NCBI GenBank assembly: GCA_016704145.1
Contig: JADJAS010000007.1
Location: forward strand, 186,001-250,000
Reading direction: 5' to 3'
Length of the DNA stretch: 64,000 nt
Source: Rhodocyclaceae bacterium
GTDB taxonomy: Bacteria > Pseudomonadota > Gammaproteobacteria > Burkholderiales > Rhodocyclaceae
Shown here: positions 1-10,085 of the stretch, piece after piece
Numbering within the stretch: position 1 is the stretch's first letter
Layout of the letters: each line of letters begins with the position of its first letter
Position numbers and translations under genes: made by a program
The notes under the pieces: generated by a model
Seen by the model: the letters and a program-made list of their open reading frames with translations, nothing else
Databases searched by the model: none
Told to the model about the DNA's origin: nothing

Positions 1-637
1 TGAACTCGTAGAACTCGTTGCGCGCGCAGCCGTGATGCACCAGGACGTCCGTGTAGAAGCGCGGACGCGCGAGTTCGTCGAGGTCGGCCTCGTGCAATTC
101 GTCGCGCGCCAGCGACAGCAGCGTCTCGGTCACCCAGTCGGGATGCGTCGGACAGCCCGAGACATTGACCACCGGCAGCCCGGCGCCGGCTCGGAACGCG
201 GCGCCGAGCAGGCCGCCGGAATTCGTGCCATCGTATTGCAGGCCGCAGGCATCGGTGGGATTGACGCCGGCCGCGGTGATACCGCCGAAGGCCGCGCACG
301 AACCGACGGCCACGACGTGCCGGGCGTGCGCCGCCAGCAGTTTCACCCACTCGATCATCGGCCGACCGGTGCCGGCGAGCACATGAAAGCGGCCGCTGCC
401 GTGCGGGCCGCGCAGCAGCGAGCCTTCGATGCACAATACGTCGAAGTCGCGGCGGCCATCGGCGCAGGACTCCAGGATGTCCAGCGATTCGTCGGCGCTC
501 GCCTCCGAGAGGCTTGGATGCCAGACGATCTCGATGCCGGCGTCGGCCAGCGTGGCGAACAGCGGCCCCCCATCGCCACCGATCCATGAGAGCGTACAGC
601 CGCCACAGCCGCCCGATTGCAGCCACATCACTCGCAT
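1..637 (-). CDS. hoxB: Regulatory [NiFe]-hydrogenase small subunit HoxB (partial)
   Basis: Small subunit of the H2-sensing regulatory hydrogenase, which reports H2 through a histidine kinase to HoxA. The reading frame begins MRVMWLQSGGCGGCT, with the CGGC pair that starts the proximal [4Fe-4S] site, and continues through VVAVGSCAAFGGI and NVSGCPTHPDW, both typical cluster-ligand regions. There is no twin-arginine signal peptide, as expected for a cytoplasmic sensor (HupU/HoxB) rather than an uptake hydrogenase. The gene is cut by the left edge after about 212 codons, so the remaining C-terminal cysteines are not visible. It follows hoxA directly; a GTG at 646 that overlaps the hoxA stop as GTGA is an alternative start. 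hoxC and hoxJ would be expected beyond the edge. Confidence 0.9.
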   Translation of the reverse strand, partial: MRVMWLQSGGCGGCTLSWIGGDGGPLFATLADAGIEIVWHPSLSEASADESLDILESCADGRRDFDVLCIEGSLLRGPHGSGRFHVLAGTGRPMIEWVKLLAAHARHVVAVGSCAAFGGITAAGVNPTDACGLQYDGTNSGGLLGAAFRAGAGLPVVNVSGCPTHPDWVTETLLSLARDELHEADLDELARPRFYTDVLVHHGCARNEFYEF

Positions 638-642
638 CGGCG

Positions 643-2094
<1,452 letters not shown>

Positions 2095-2189
2095 CCTTCG
2101 CTCCCCGTGAAAGGGGGCATTTCAAGCGGCGGGCCCCGCCTTGTCAAGCCGCGTTCGGAATCGGCGCGCCAAATGGCGGAATTGACCTG

Positions 2190-2205
2190 CGGCAACGCGA
2201 CTGCA
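2190..2205 (+). promoter_or_regulatory. Candidate sigma-54 promoter of hoxFUYHW
   Basis: The sequence CGGCAA-N5-CTGCA places GG at 2191-2192 and GC at 2203-2204, exactly ten bases apart as sigma-54 promoters require. It departs from TGGCAC-N5-TTGCA at three box positions. The predicted start near 2216 would leave a leader of about 37 bases before hoxF. It sits in the divergent gap beside hoxA, whose product is a sigma-54 activator. The match is moderate. Confidence 0.55.
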
Positions 2206-2252
2206 ATGCCCTCGCCTTAGACTGTGCACCGTACTGCAACAACGCGCTGCAA

Positions 2253-4052
2253 ATGACGCCAACGAATTCACGAATGCTGACCGACATCCTCGACCGCCAC
2301 CGCCGCGACGGCACGCGGCTGATGCAGATCCTGCGCGAGGCGCAGGAAGCCTTGGGCTGGCTGTCGCCCGCGACCATCACCGCCATCGCCAGCGGCATTG
2401 GCTGGCCCCGCGCCAAGGTCGAGGGCACGGCCAGCTTTTACAGCTTCTTCCACACCCGGCCGATGGGCGAATACCGCGTGCTGTGGAGCGACAACATCAC
2501 CGACCGCATGCTCGGCAACCTGGATCTCATGCAGGCCATGTGCCAAAAGCTCTGGCTGGAGCCGGGCCGCGTTTCCGAGGACGGCCTGGTCAGCGTCGAT
2601 ACCACCTCGTGCACCGGCATGTGCGACCAAGGACCGGCGGTGCTGGTCAATTACCGGGCCATCCCCCGCATGACGCGCGAGCGCGTCGAACTGATGGTGG
2701 AACTGATCCGCGCCCGCAAGCCGCTCGCCGACTGGCCGGCCGACTGGTTCGTCATCGAGGACAACATCCGGCGCGCCGACATCCTGCTCGGCAACCGCAT
2801 GGCGCCCGGCGAAGCGCTCGGCGCCGCGCTGGCCGCCGGCGCCGACGCCATGCTGGCGGAAATCAGGACGTCGCAACTGCGCGGCCGCGGCGGCGCCGGC
2901 TTCGCCACCGGCCTCAAGTGGGAAGCCTGCCGCCAGGCCCGGGGCACCGCGCATTACGTGATCTGCAACGCCGACGAGGGCGAACCCGGCACTTTCAAGG
3001 ACCGCGTGCTGCTCACCCGGCAGCCTGACCTGGTGTTCGAGGGCATGACCATCGCTGCGCACATCATCGGCGCCCGCCGCGGTTACGTCTATCTGCGCGG
3101 CGAGTACCGCTACCTGCTCGAGTCGCTGGAGTCAGTCCTGGCGGCACGCCGCGCAGCCGGCCTGCTGGGCGCCGACATCCTCGGCAAGGGTTTCGACTTC
3201 GACATCGAGATTCACCTCGGCGCCGGCGCCTACGTTTGCGGCGAGGAGTCGGCACTGATCGAGTCGCTGGAAGGCAAGCGCGGCGTGCCGCGCAACCGGC
3301 CCCCGTATCCCGTCACCCACGGCTTCCTCAATCAGCCGACGGTGGTGAACAACGTCGAGACCTTCGCCGCCGCAGCCCTGATCGCCGCCCGGGGCGGCGA
3401 CTGGTACCGCAGCTTCGGCACGCCGCGCTCGGCCGGCACCAAGATTCTCTCGGTCTCCGGCGATTGCGCGCGACCCGGCGTTTATGAATATCCGTTCGGC
3501 GTCAGCGTCCGCCAGGTGCTGGCCGACTGCGGCGCTCACGACTCGCAGGCGGTGCAGATTTCGGGGCCCTCCGGCATCTGCATCGGCCCCGACGAATTCG
3601 ACCGCCGCATCGCTTTCGAGGACATTCCGACCGCCGGCGCCTTCATGATCTTCGACATCCGGCGCGACATCTTCGACGTGGTGCGCAACTTCATTCATTT
3701 CTTCGCCCACGAATCCTGCGGCTTCTGCACACCTTGCCGCGTCGGCACCACGCTGCTGAAGAACCTGATGGACAAAATCGCCGCCGGCCACGGCACGCGC
3801 TACGACATCGACGAGATCTACCAGCTCAACCGCGTGCTGCGCACGGCCGCGCATTGCGGGCTGGGTCATACGGCAGCCAACCCGCTGGTGCATACCCTGG
3901 AGAAGTTCCGGCCGGCCTACGAGCGGCGCTTGAAGTCCATGGAGTTCGAGCCGGCTTTCGACCTCGACGCGGCACTCTCTGAAGCGCGCCAGATGACGGG
4001 GCGCGACGATGCCGGCGCGCATCTGGCGACGGACACGGAGAACGCGCGATGA
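2253..4052 (+). CDS. hoxF: NAD-reducing hydrogenase diaphorase subunit HoxF
   Basis: FMN- and NAD(H)-binding subunit of the soluble bidirectional hydrogenase; it passes electrons from the HoxYH module to NAD+. Residues 1-165 form a NuoE-like domain and the rest is NuoF-like. Visible sites are the glycine-rich LRGRGGAGFATG (209-220), NADEGEPGTFKDR (239-251) for FMN and NADH, and a [4Fe-4S] site with C489, C492, C495 and C535 (ESCGFCTPCR...C). The NuoE-like [2Fe-2S] site is incomplete: C120 and C124 remain (SCTGMCD) but the first Cys pair is absent. Length 599 aa is normal. ATG at 2274 (MLTDILDRH) is an equally good start. It overlaps hoxU by four bases (ATGA). Confidence 0.95.
   Translation: MTPTNSRMLTDILDRHRRDGTRLMQILREAQEALGWLSPATITAIASGIGWPRAKVEGTASFYSFFHTRPMGEYRVLWSDNITDRMLGNLDLMQAMCQKLWLEPGRVSEDGLVSVDTTSCTGMCDQGPAVLVNYRAIPRMTRERVELMVELIRARKPLADWPADWFVIEDNIRRADILLGNRMAPGEALGAALAAGADAMLAEIRTSQLRGRGGAGFATGLKWEACRQARGTAHYVICNADEGEPGTFKDRVLLTRQPDLVFEGMTIAAHIIGARRGYVYLRGEYRYLLESLESVLAARRAAGLLGADILGKGFDFDIEIHLGAGAYVCGEESALIESLEGKRGVPRNRPPYPVTHGFLNQPTVVNNVETFAAAALIAARGGDWYRSFGTPRSAGTKILSVSGDCARPGVYEYPFGVSVRQVLADCGAHDSQAVQISGPSGICIGPDEFDRRIAFEDIPTAGAFMIFDIRRDIFDVVRNFIHFFAHESCGFCTPCRVGTTLLKNLMDKIAAGHGTRYDIDEIYQLNRVLRTAAHCGLGHTAANPLVHTLEKFRPAYERRLKSMEFEPAFDLDAALSEARQMTGRDDAGAHLATDTENAR
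3129..3150 (-). repeat. Interspersed motif GGCG-N11-CTGACT, copy 1
   Basis: Minus-strand copy inside hoxF, about codons 293-300, in a variable surface segment (LESVLAARRAAGLL). The N11 spacer matches the consensus at 9 of 11 positions; the end reads CTGACTC instead of CTGACTT. Confidence 0.6.
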
Positions 4053-4792
4053 ACGAGCAAACGTTCAATCTGGATGGCCAGGAAATCCCGTTCGCCGCGG
4101 GCCAGAGCGTCATGCAGGCCGCCCTGGCCGCGGGCGTGTTCGTGCCGCACCTGTGCTACCACCCCGAATTCCGGCCGCACGGCAGCTGCAAGCTGTGCAC
4201 CATGAAGATCAACGGCCGCCCGGCGACCTCCTGCACGACACCCGCCGCCGCCGGCATGGAAGTCGAGAGCGACACGCCGGAGATCCTCGACACGCGCCGC
4301 ATCCTCCTGCAGATGCTGCTGGTGGAAGGCAACCATTTCTGCCCGAGTTGCGAGAAGAGCGGCCACTGCAAGCTCCAGGCGCTCGGCTACGAACTCGGCG
4401 TGATGTCGCCGCATTTCAACCACTTCTATCCGGACCGGCCGGTGGACGCCTCGCACCCGGACGTGCTGCTCGATTTCAACCGCTGCATCCTGTGCGAACT
4501 GTGCATCCGCGCCAGCGCCGAAGTCGACGGCAAGAATGTCTTCGCCCTCTCGGGGCGCGGCATCAAGAAGCATCTGATCGTCAATGCCGAATCCGGCAAG
4601 CTCGGCGACACCGACTTCGCCCTCACCGACAAGGCGGCGCAGGTTTGCCCGGTCGGCGTGATCCTGCCCAAACACAAGGGCTTCGCCGTGCCGATCGGCC
4701 AGCGCCGCTTCGACGCCGAACCGATTTCCGCCCACGTCGAGGAATTCAAGCCCATCGCCGCGGCAGCGCCGCGGGCCGGAGACAAGCCATGA
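4049..4792 (+). CDS. hoxU: NAD-reducing hydrogenase iron-sulfur subunit HoxU
   Basis: Electron-relay subunit of the diaphorase module, homologous to the N-terminal part of complex I NuoG. A plant-type [2Fe-2S] site is formed by C36, C47, C50 and C62. A His-Cys3 [4Fe-4S] site is seen at H96, C98, C101 and C107 (GNHFCPSCEKSGHC), and a further [4Fe-4S] site at C146, C149, C152 and C200 (CILCELC...CPVG). At 247 aa it is the usual HoxU length and lacks the molybdopterin-like domain of NuoG. ATGA overlaps with hoxF upstream and hoxY downstream indicate translational coupling. Confidence 0.95.
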   Translation: MNEQTFNLDGQEIPFAAGQSVMQAALAAGVFVPHLCYHPEFRPHGSCKLCTMKINGRPATSCTTPAAAGMEVESDTPEILDTRRILLQMLLVEGNHFCPSCEKSGHCKLQALGYELGVMSPHFNHFYPDRPVDASHPDVLLDFNRCILCELCIRASAEVDGKNVFALSGRGIKKHLIVNAESGKLGDTDFALTDKAAQVCPVGVILPKHKGFAVPIGQRRFDAEPISAHVEEFKPIAAAAPRAGDKP

Positions 4793-5343
4793 CCGAGGCG
4801 CGCAAGTTCCGCATCGCCACGGCAAGCCTGGCCGGCTGCTTCGGCTGCCACATGTCCTTCCTCGACATCGACGAGAAGCTGCTCGACCTGCTTCAGCTGG
4901 TCGACTTCGACCGCACGCCGCTGACCGACATCAAGACCATCGGCCTGCGCGGCCCATGCGACATCGGCCTGATCGAAGGCGGCGTCTGCAACGCGGAAAA
5001 CGTGCATGTGCTGCGCGAGTTCCGCGCCCACTGCAAGATCCTCGTCGCCATGGGCGCCTGCGCCGTCAACGGCGGCCTGCCCGCGCAGCGCAACCACCTC
5101 GATCTGCGCGACATCCTCAGCGAGGTCTATCACACCGAGGCCGGCCTCGCCCACGGCGGCATTCCCAACGATCCCGAGCTGCCGTTGCCGCTCAACGAGG
5201 TGCACCCGATCCACGAGGTGGTGAAGGTCGACTACTTCCTGCCCGGCTGCCCGCCGCCGGCGGACGCGATCTGGAAGTTCCTCACCGACCTGATCGCCGG
5301 CCGCACGCCGCGCCTCGGCCACGGACTATTACGCTATGACTGA
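4789..5343 (+). CDS. hoxY: NAD-reducing hydrogenase small subunit HoxY
   Basis: Small subunit of the hydrogenase module (184 aa), carrying the [4Fe-4S] cluster next to the NiFe site. The four expected ligands are visible: C17 and C20 (AGCFGCHMS), C91 (GACAVNGG) and C154 (PGCPPPAD). There is no signal peptide and no distal cluster region, as in group 3d cytoplasmic hydrogenases. The ATG at 4789 overlaps the hoxU stop. An upstream extension of the frame lies entirely within hoxU and is not used. It overlaps hoxH by eight bases. Confidence 0.94.
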   Translation: MTEARKFRIATASLAGCFGCHMSFLDIDEKLLDLLQLVDFDRTPLTDIKTIGLRGPCDIGLIEGGVCNAENVHVLREFRAHCKILVAMGACAVNGGLPAQRNHLDLRDILSEVYHTEAGLAHGGIPNDPELPLPLNEVHPIHEVVKVDYFLPGCPPPADAIWKFLTDLIAGRTPRLGHGLLRYD

Positions 5344-6814
5344 TCTGGAAACTGCCGCCCATCCCGAACAACTGCGCCGCGTCGCCATTGACCCGGTGAC
5401 ACGCGTGGAGGGCCACGGCAAGGTAACGCTGCTGCTCGACGAGGACAACAAGGTGCATCAGGTGCGCCTGCACATCGTCGAGTTTCGCGGCTTCGAAAAA
5501 TTCATCCAGGGCCGCCCCTACTGGGAAGTGCCGGTGATGGTGCAGCGGCTGTGCGGCATCTGCCCCGTGTCGCACCACCTCGCCGCCGCCAAGGCGCTGG
5601 ACATGATCGTCGGCGCCACGCGGCTCACGCCGACCGCCGACAAGATCCGCCGCCTGATGCACTATGGCCAGATCCTGCAATCGCATGCGCTGCACTTCTT
5701 CCATCTCGCCTCGCCCGACCTGCTGTTCGGCTTCGATTCCGAGCTCGCGAAACGCAACGTGGTCGGCGTCATCGCCGCCTATCCGGAAACCGCGAAGAAG
5801 GGCGTGCTGCTGCGCAAGTACGGCCAGGAAGTCATCCGCGTCACCGCCGGCAAGCGCGTGCACGGCACCGGCGCCATTCCGGGCGGCGTCAACAAGTCGC
5901 TGAGCGCCGACGAGCGCGACGCGCTGCTCAAGGACGCCTACCAGATGGTCACCTGGAGCCGCGAGGCGGTGGCATTGGCCCGGCAGCTGTTCGAGCGCGA
6001 CGCGGCGTTCAGCAACGCCTTCGGCCGCTTCGACGCGCACTCGATGAGCCTGGTGGGCACCGACGGCGCCATGGACCTCTACCACGGCGGCCTGCGCGCG
6101 CGCGCCATGGGCGGCGAAATCCTGTTCGACCACTTCGATTACACGCGCTACTGGGACGTGATCGTCGAGGACGTTAAGCCCTGGTCGTACATGAAGTTCC
6201 CGTTCCTGCGCGAACTCGGTCCCGAGCATGGCTGGTACCGCGTCGGCCCGCTGACGCGCGTCGCCAACTGCGACTTCATCCCGACGCCGCTGGCCGACAA
6301 GGAGCGCACTGACTTCCTGGCCAGCCCCGGCGCGGCCGGTGCCACGCTCGGCTACCACTGGGCGCGCATGATCGAGATGCTGCACGCCGCCGAGGCCATC
6401 CGCGACCTGCTGCATGACGACGATATCGCCGGAGCCGATCTGGTTGTCGGCGGCGAACGCGCCGGCCGGGGCGTCGGCGTCATCGAGGCGCCGCGCGGCA
6501 CACTGATCCACCATTACCGGGTCGACGAGCACGACCAGGTCATCCGCGCCAACCTGATCGTCTCGACCACGCACAACAATCAAGCGATGAACGAGGCGAT
6601 CCGCCAGGTGGCGCGCCAGTACCTCGACGGCCGGGAAGTCACCGAGGGCTTGCTCAACCACATCGAGGTCGCCATCCGCGCCTTCGACCCGTGTTTGTCC
6701 TGCGCCACGCACGCGCTCGGCCGCATGCCGCTCGAAGTGGCGATAGTCAGCCATGACGGTACGCCGGTCGACCGCATGACGCGGGGCACGGACGGCCGCT
6801 GCACCCGCGAGTGA
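5336..6814 (+). CDS. hoxH: NAD-reducing hydrogenase large subunit HoxH
   Basis: Catalytic large subunit that binds the NiFe(CN)2CO centre. The two nickel-binding Cys pairs are present: C73/C76 in RLCGICPVSH and C453/C456 in DPCLSCATH. The 33 residues after H459 form the C-terminal extension normally removed by the protease HoxW once nickel is inserted. RVEGHGK near the N-terminus is the conserved L0-type motif. At 492 aa it matches group 3d (bidirectional, NAD-linked) enzymes. With hoxF, hoxU and hoxY it makes a complete HoxFUYH complex; no hoxI gene follows. Confidence 0.96.
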   Translation: MTDLETAAHPEQLRRVAIDPVTRVEGHGKVTLLLDEDNKVHQVRLHIVEFRGFEKFIQGRPYWEVPVMVQRLCGICPVSHHLAAAKALDMIVGATRLTPTADKIRRLMHYGQILQSHALHFFHLASPDLLFGFDSELAKRNVVGVIAAYPETAKKGVLLRKYGQEVIRVTAGKRVHGTGAIPGGVNKSLSADERDALLKDAYQMVTWSREAVALARQLFERDAAFSNAFGRFDAHSMSLVGTDGAMDLYHGGLRARAMGGEILFDHFDYTRYWDVIVEDVKPWSYMKFPFLRELGPEHGWYRVGPLTRVANCDFIPTPLADKERTDFLASPGAAGATLGYHWARMIEMLHAAEAIRDLLHDDDIAGADLVVGGERAGRGVGVIEAPRGTLIHHYRVDEHDQVIRANLIVSTTHNNQAMNEAIRQVARQYLDGREVTEGLLNHIEVAIRAFDPCLSCATHALGRMPLEVAIVSHDGTPVDRMTRGTDGRCTRE

Positions 6815-7290
6815 CGGCACCGATTCTGGTTTTCGGCTGGGGTAATCCGTCGCGGGGAGACGATGCGCTCGGCCCGCTGTTCGTCGAACGCATCGAGGCG
6901 CTGAAGCTGCCGCATGTCGAATGCCTGACCGACTTCCAGTTGCAGGTCGAGCACGCGCTCGATCTCCAGGGGCGCCAGCGCGTGCTGTTCGTCGATGCCA
7001 GCGTCGGCGCCGCCGCGCCGTTCGAGGTCGGTGAAATCCAGCCAATGCCGGACGCCAGCTTCACCACGCACGCCCTGTCGCCGCAGGCCGTCATGCAAGT
7101 CCATGTCGACCTCAACGACGAGCCACCGCCGCCCTGCTGGCTGCTGGCGATCCGGGGAGATAAATTCGATCTGGGCACGCCGCTCGGCGAGGAGGCGTCG
7201 GCCCACCTCGACGCAGCGGTTCTTTGGGCGCACGCCTGGCTTCAGGCTGGCGCGCCCAGCGCCGCGCCTTGCCGCGAGCGCTCCAGGTAG
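6811..7290 (+). CDS. hoxW: Hydrogenase maturation endopeptidase HoxW
   Basis: Protease that trims the C-terminal tail of HoxH after nickel insertion. The family signature GNPSRGDDALGP is at 11-22, with metal-contact acidic residues at D17 or D18, D62 (LFVDAS) and H87 (FTTHALSP). The start is GTG, sharing GTGA with the hoxH stop. The gene is 159 aa and ends the hox operon. Its last 49 bases overlap the 3' end of the convergent GGDEF-EAL gene. No hyp accessory genes are in this window, so they must lie elsewhere. Confidence 0.92.
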   Translation: MTAPILVFGWGNPSRGDDALGPLFVERIEALKLPHVECLTDFQLQVEHALDLQGRQRVLFVDASVGAAAPFEVGEIQPMPDASFTTHALSPQAVMQVHVDLNDEPPPPCWLLAIRGDKFDLGTPLGEEASAHLDAAVLWAHAWLQAGAPSAAPCRERSR

Positions 7291-9962
7291 AGATTCAGTT
7301 CATCGACCGGCAAGGGCCGGCTGAAGTGATAGCCTTGCGCCAGGTCACACCCCAGGCGGCGCAGGTGCTCCAGCTGCGCCTCGGTTTCCACGCCTTCGGC
7401 GACCACCTTCAGGCCGAGGCTGTGCGCCATGGCGATCGCCGCCGCGCAGATGGCGGCATCGTTGGCGTCGGTCTCGATGTCGCCGACCAGGGTGCGATCG
7501 AGCTTGAGACCGTGAATCGGCAAGAGTTTCAACCGGGCGAGCGACGAATAGCCGATGCCAAAGTCGTCCACCGACAACAGCACGCCTAGGGCGCGCAGTT
7601 GGCCGAGCACGCCGATGGTGGTTTCCGGCGCTTCCATGGTCACGGTTTCCGTCACCTCTAGTTCGAGCTGGCCAGGCGCGATCCGGTTGTCCTGCAACAC
7701 GCGCCGCACGATGGCGACGATGTCGCGCTTGCGCAATTGGCGCATCGACAGGTTGACCGCGACGCGGATGCCCGGATAACCGCCCGCCACCAGCAGTTCG
7801 CATTCGCGGCCCGCCTGCTCCAGCACCCAGCGGCCGATGCCCTCGATCAGGCCCACCTCTTCCGCCAGCGGAATGAACGTGTCCGGCGGCACCAGGCCCA
7901 TCGTCGGGCTTTGCCAGCGGATCAGCGCCTCGACCGCCACCACCGAGCCCGAGGCGATATCGATCTGCGGCTGGAAATGCAGCCGGAACTCGTCCCGCTC
8001 CAGTGCCTGACGCAGCGCATTCTCCAGTTGCAGGCGCTCGGCGGCGGCCTTGTTCATCGCTGCCGTGAAGAACTGGTAATTGGCCCGCCCCTGCGACTTG
8101 GCGTGATACATCGCCGTGTCGGCCGCCTTCATCAGGGCGCCGACATCTTCGCCGTCGGACGGAAAGACGGCGATACCGATGCTGGGCGTCGAGCGGAGTT
8201 CGTGACCATCGATCCGATGCGTCCTCGACAGTTGCCGGACGATCTTGCCGGCCATCAGCGGCACGGCGTGGGCGACAGCGTCGGCCAGGTCGGTCATGAC
8301 GACGACAAATTCGTCGCCGCCCAGACGGGCGACGATGTCACTGGCCCGCACGCAGGCGCGCAAACGCTTGGCGACATCCCGCAGCAACTGGTCGCCGACC
8401 GGATGGCCGAGCGTGTCGTTGATCGCCTTGAAGCGGTCGAGGTCGATGAACATCACCGCCAGTTGCCGGTTCTCGCGTCGCGCCGCGACGATGGCCTGGG
8501 CCAGGCGCTGATCGAGGCTGAAGCGGTTGGCCAGGCCGGTCAGCACATCGTTGTGGGCCAGTTCGTGGATGCGCTGCTCGGCCTGCTTGCGATCCGATAT
8601 ATCGGTGAAGCTGCCGATGTAGTGGGTGAGCACCCCTTCGGCGTTGCGCAGCGTCGAAATGGCCAGCCACTTGGGGTAGCAACTGCCATCCTTGCGCCGG
8701 TCCCAGATTTCGCCTTGCCAGGCACCACTCTCATCGATGGCGCGCCACATCTCGGCGTATTCCTCGGGCGACGTACGGCCGGCCGAGAGCAGGCTGGGAT
8801 TCCGGCCCTGAACATCGGCCAGCGCATAGCCGGTCAGCGTGGTGAAGGCGCGGTTGATCGAGACGATGCGCTTGGCGGCATCGGTAACCAGGATGGCCTC
8901 GCTGGTGTGTTCATACACGCTGGCCATCAGCTTCAATCGTTCCTCCGCCGACTGAGCCTGGTCGATCGCGCGCGCCAGGCTGCTCTCGCTGTGCTTGAGC
9001 AGGCCGCGCATCAGCCAGAGCACCACCAGCAACAGCAGGCCGACCAGGACGACCACCAGCCGCTTGGTCCGCCACGAAGCCAGCACCTCGTCCTCGGCCA
9101 GGCCGGCCACCACGTAAAACGGCGCGTTGATCAGAACGCGCACGCCAAGAATGCGGGGCAGGCCATCGACGTAGGCTGGCGCCCGCACCACGCCATCGCG
9201 CATGCCGCCGGCGATAGCGCCACGCACCGGGTGATCGGCCGGCAAGCGGCGCGCCAGTTCCGGCGGTAGGGGCGGCCGGCGCAGCACCAGGCTGAAGTCG
9301 TCGCTGCGCCAGATGGCCAGGAATCCCCGCCCGCCCACGTCGAGCGAGCCCAGCAGCCGTTCGAAGTAGGCCAGGTCGATCTGCGCGCCCAGGGCGCCCA
9401 GGAACACGCCATTGGCCGCCCGCAGCGGCAGCAGCACCATGAAGGATTCGACCTGGTCGGCGCCGTGCCTCATCACGCCGGAATAGGCGATCTCCTGCCG
9501 GGGATCCTCGCGCAGCTTGCGGAAACAGGACGCCTCGGTCATGTTGAGCCGCCAGGGATCGTCCACCTCGGAGGTGTACATGAGACCGCCGTCGGCGCCG
9601 AAAACATGGAACGCCTTGATTTCCGGAAATCCCTTGCCCTCGATGGTCAGTTCGGTGTTCAGATACTGCTCGTACCGGTGCAGTTCCGCCTGGCGCATGG
9701 CGTCGGGCCGAACCTTGCCGGCCAGATTGTCGAGCGACGAACGGGCACGGTCGAGCGAAGCGCTCCAGCGAGCCTCCGTCAGCCACGCCAGGTTCCGCAC
9801 GTTGGTCTGCGCGGCCTGGATCGCCTGCTGATGGCTGAACCAGAGCGAATAGGCCAGCAACACCACCGCCGTGACGAACACGACCAACAATGGCGGCAAG
9901 ATGCGATGGCGATGAAAGCCCTTGAATCTACCGATGTTCACCACATCATCCCGACGAAACAT
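7242..9962 (-). CDS. Membrane sensor with PAS, GGDEF and EAL domains
   Basis: Probable c-di-GMP turnover protein of 906 aa. A transmembrane helix at about 21-41 and another at about 301-318 flank a periplasmic region of some 260 residues that resembles a Cache/PDC sensor. Then come a PAS domain (about 345-455), a GGDEF domain with an intact GGDEF at 548-552 and an RxxD inhibitory site (R539-D542) five residues before it, and an EAL domain with EAL at 678-680. Both enzymatic motifs are intact, so either cyclase or phosphodiesterase activity is possible. The chosen ATG gives a typical membrane N-terminus; further upstream the frame runs into the divergent regulator. It is divergent from the OmpR-type regulator, with a 123-base gap. 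Confidence 0.88.
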   Translation of the reverse strand: MFRRDDVVNIGRFKGFHRHRILPPLLVVFVTAVVLLAYSLWFSHQQAIQAAQTNVRNLAWLTEARWSASLDRARSSLDNLAGKVRPDAMRQAELHRYEQYLNTELTIEGKGFPEIKAFHVFGADGGLMYTSEVDDPWRLNMTEASCFRKLREDPRQEIAYSGVMRHGADQVESFMVLLPLRAANGVFLGALGAQIDLAYFERLLGSLDVGGRGFLAIWRSDDFSLVLRRPPLPPELARRLPADHPVRGAIAGGMRDGVVRAPAYVDGLPRILGVRVLINAPFYVVAGLAEDEVLASWRTKRLVVVLVGLLLLVVLWLMRGLLKHSESSLARAIDQAQSAEERLKLMASVYEHTSEAILVTDAAKRIVSINRAFTTLTGYALADVQGRNPSLLSAGRTSPEEYAEMWRAIDESGAWQGEIWDRRKDGSCYPKWLAISTLRNAEGVLTHYIGSFTDISDRKQAEQRIHELAHNDVLTGLANRFSLDQRLAQAIVAARRENRQLAVMFIDLDRFKAINDTLGHPVGDQLLRDVAKRLRACVRASDIVARLGGDEFVVVMTDLADAVAHAVPLMAGKIVRQLSRTHRIDGHELRSTPSIGIAVFPSDGEDVGALMKAADTAMYHAKSQGRANYQFFTAAMNKAAAERLQLENALRQALERDEFRLHFQPQIDIASGSVVAVEALIRWQSPTMGLVPPDTFIPLAEEVGLIEGIGRWVLEQAGRECELLVAGGYPGIRVAVNLSMRQLRKRDIVAIVRRVLQDNRIAPGQLELEVTETVTMEAPETTIGVLGQLRALGVLLSVDDFGIGYSSLARLKLLPIHGLKLDRTLVGDIETDANDAAICAAAIAMAHSLGLKVVAEGVETEAQLEHLRRLGCDLAQGYHFSRPLPVDELNLYLERSRQGAALGAPA

Positions 9963-10085
9963 GCGGAAAATGCTAATTCTGACCAAGCTCGGCTCCCCCC
10001 GCAAGTTCCGGTGTCGATCAGCGGCGCGAAGGGTGTAACATTCCCCCCAATATCCGAGCACTGTCGTGATGGCAAGGCAAGCGAA

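Noticed and set aside
6298..6315. CTGACTTCC in hoxH as a further interspersed-motif copy
   Set aside because: GGCG is missing at the required 11-base distance.
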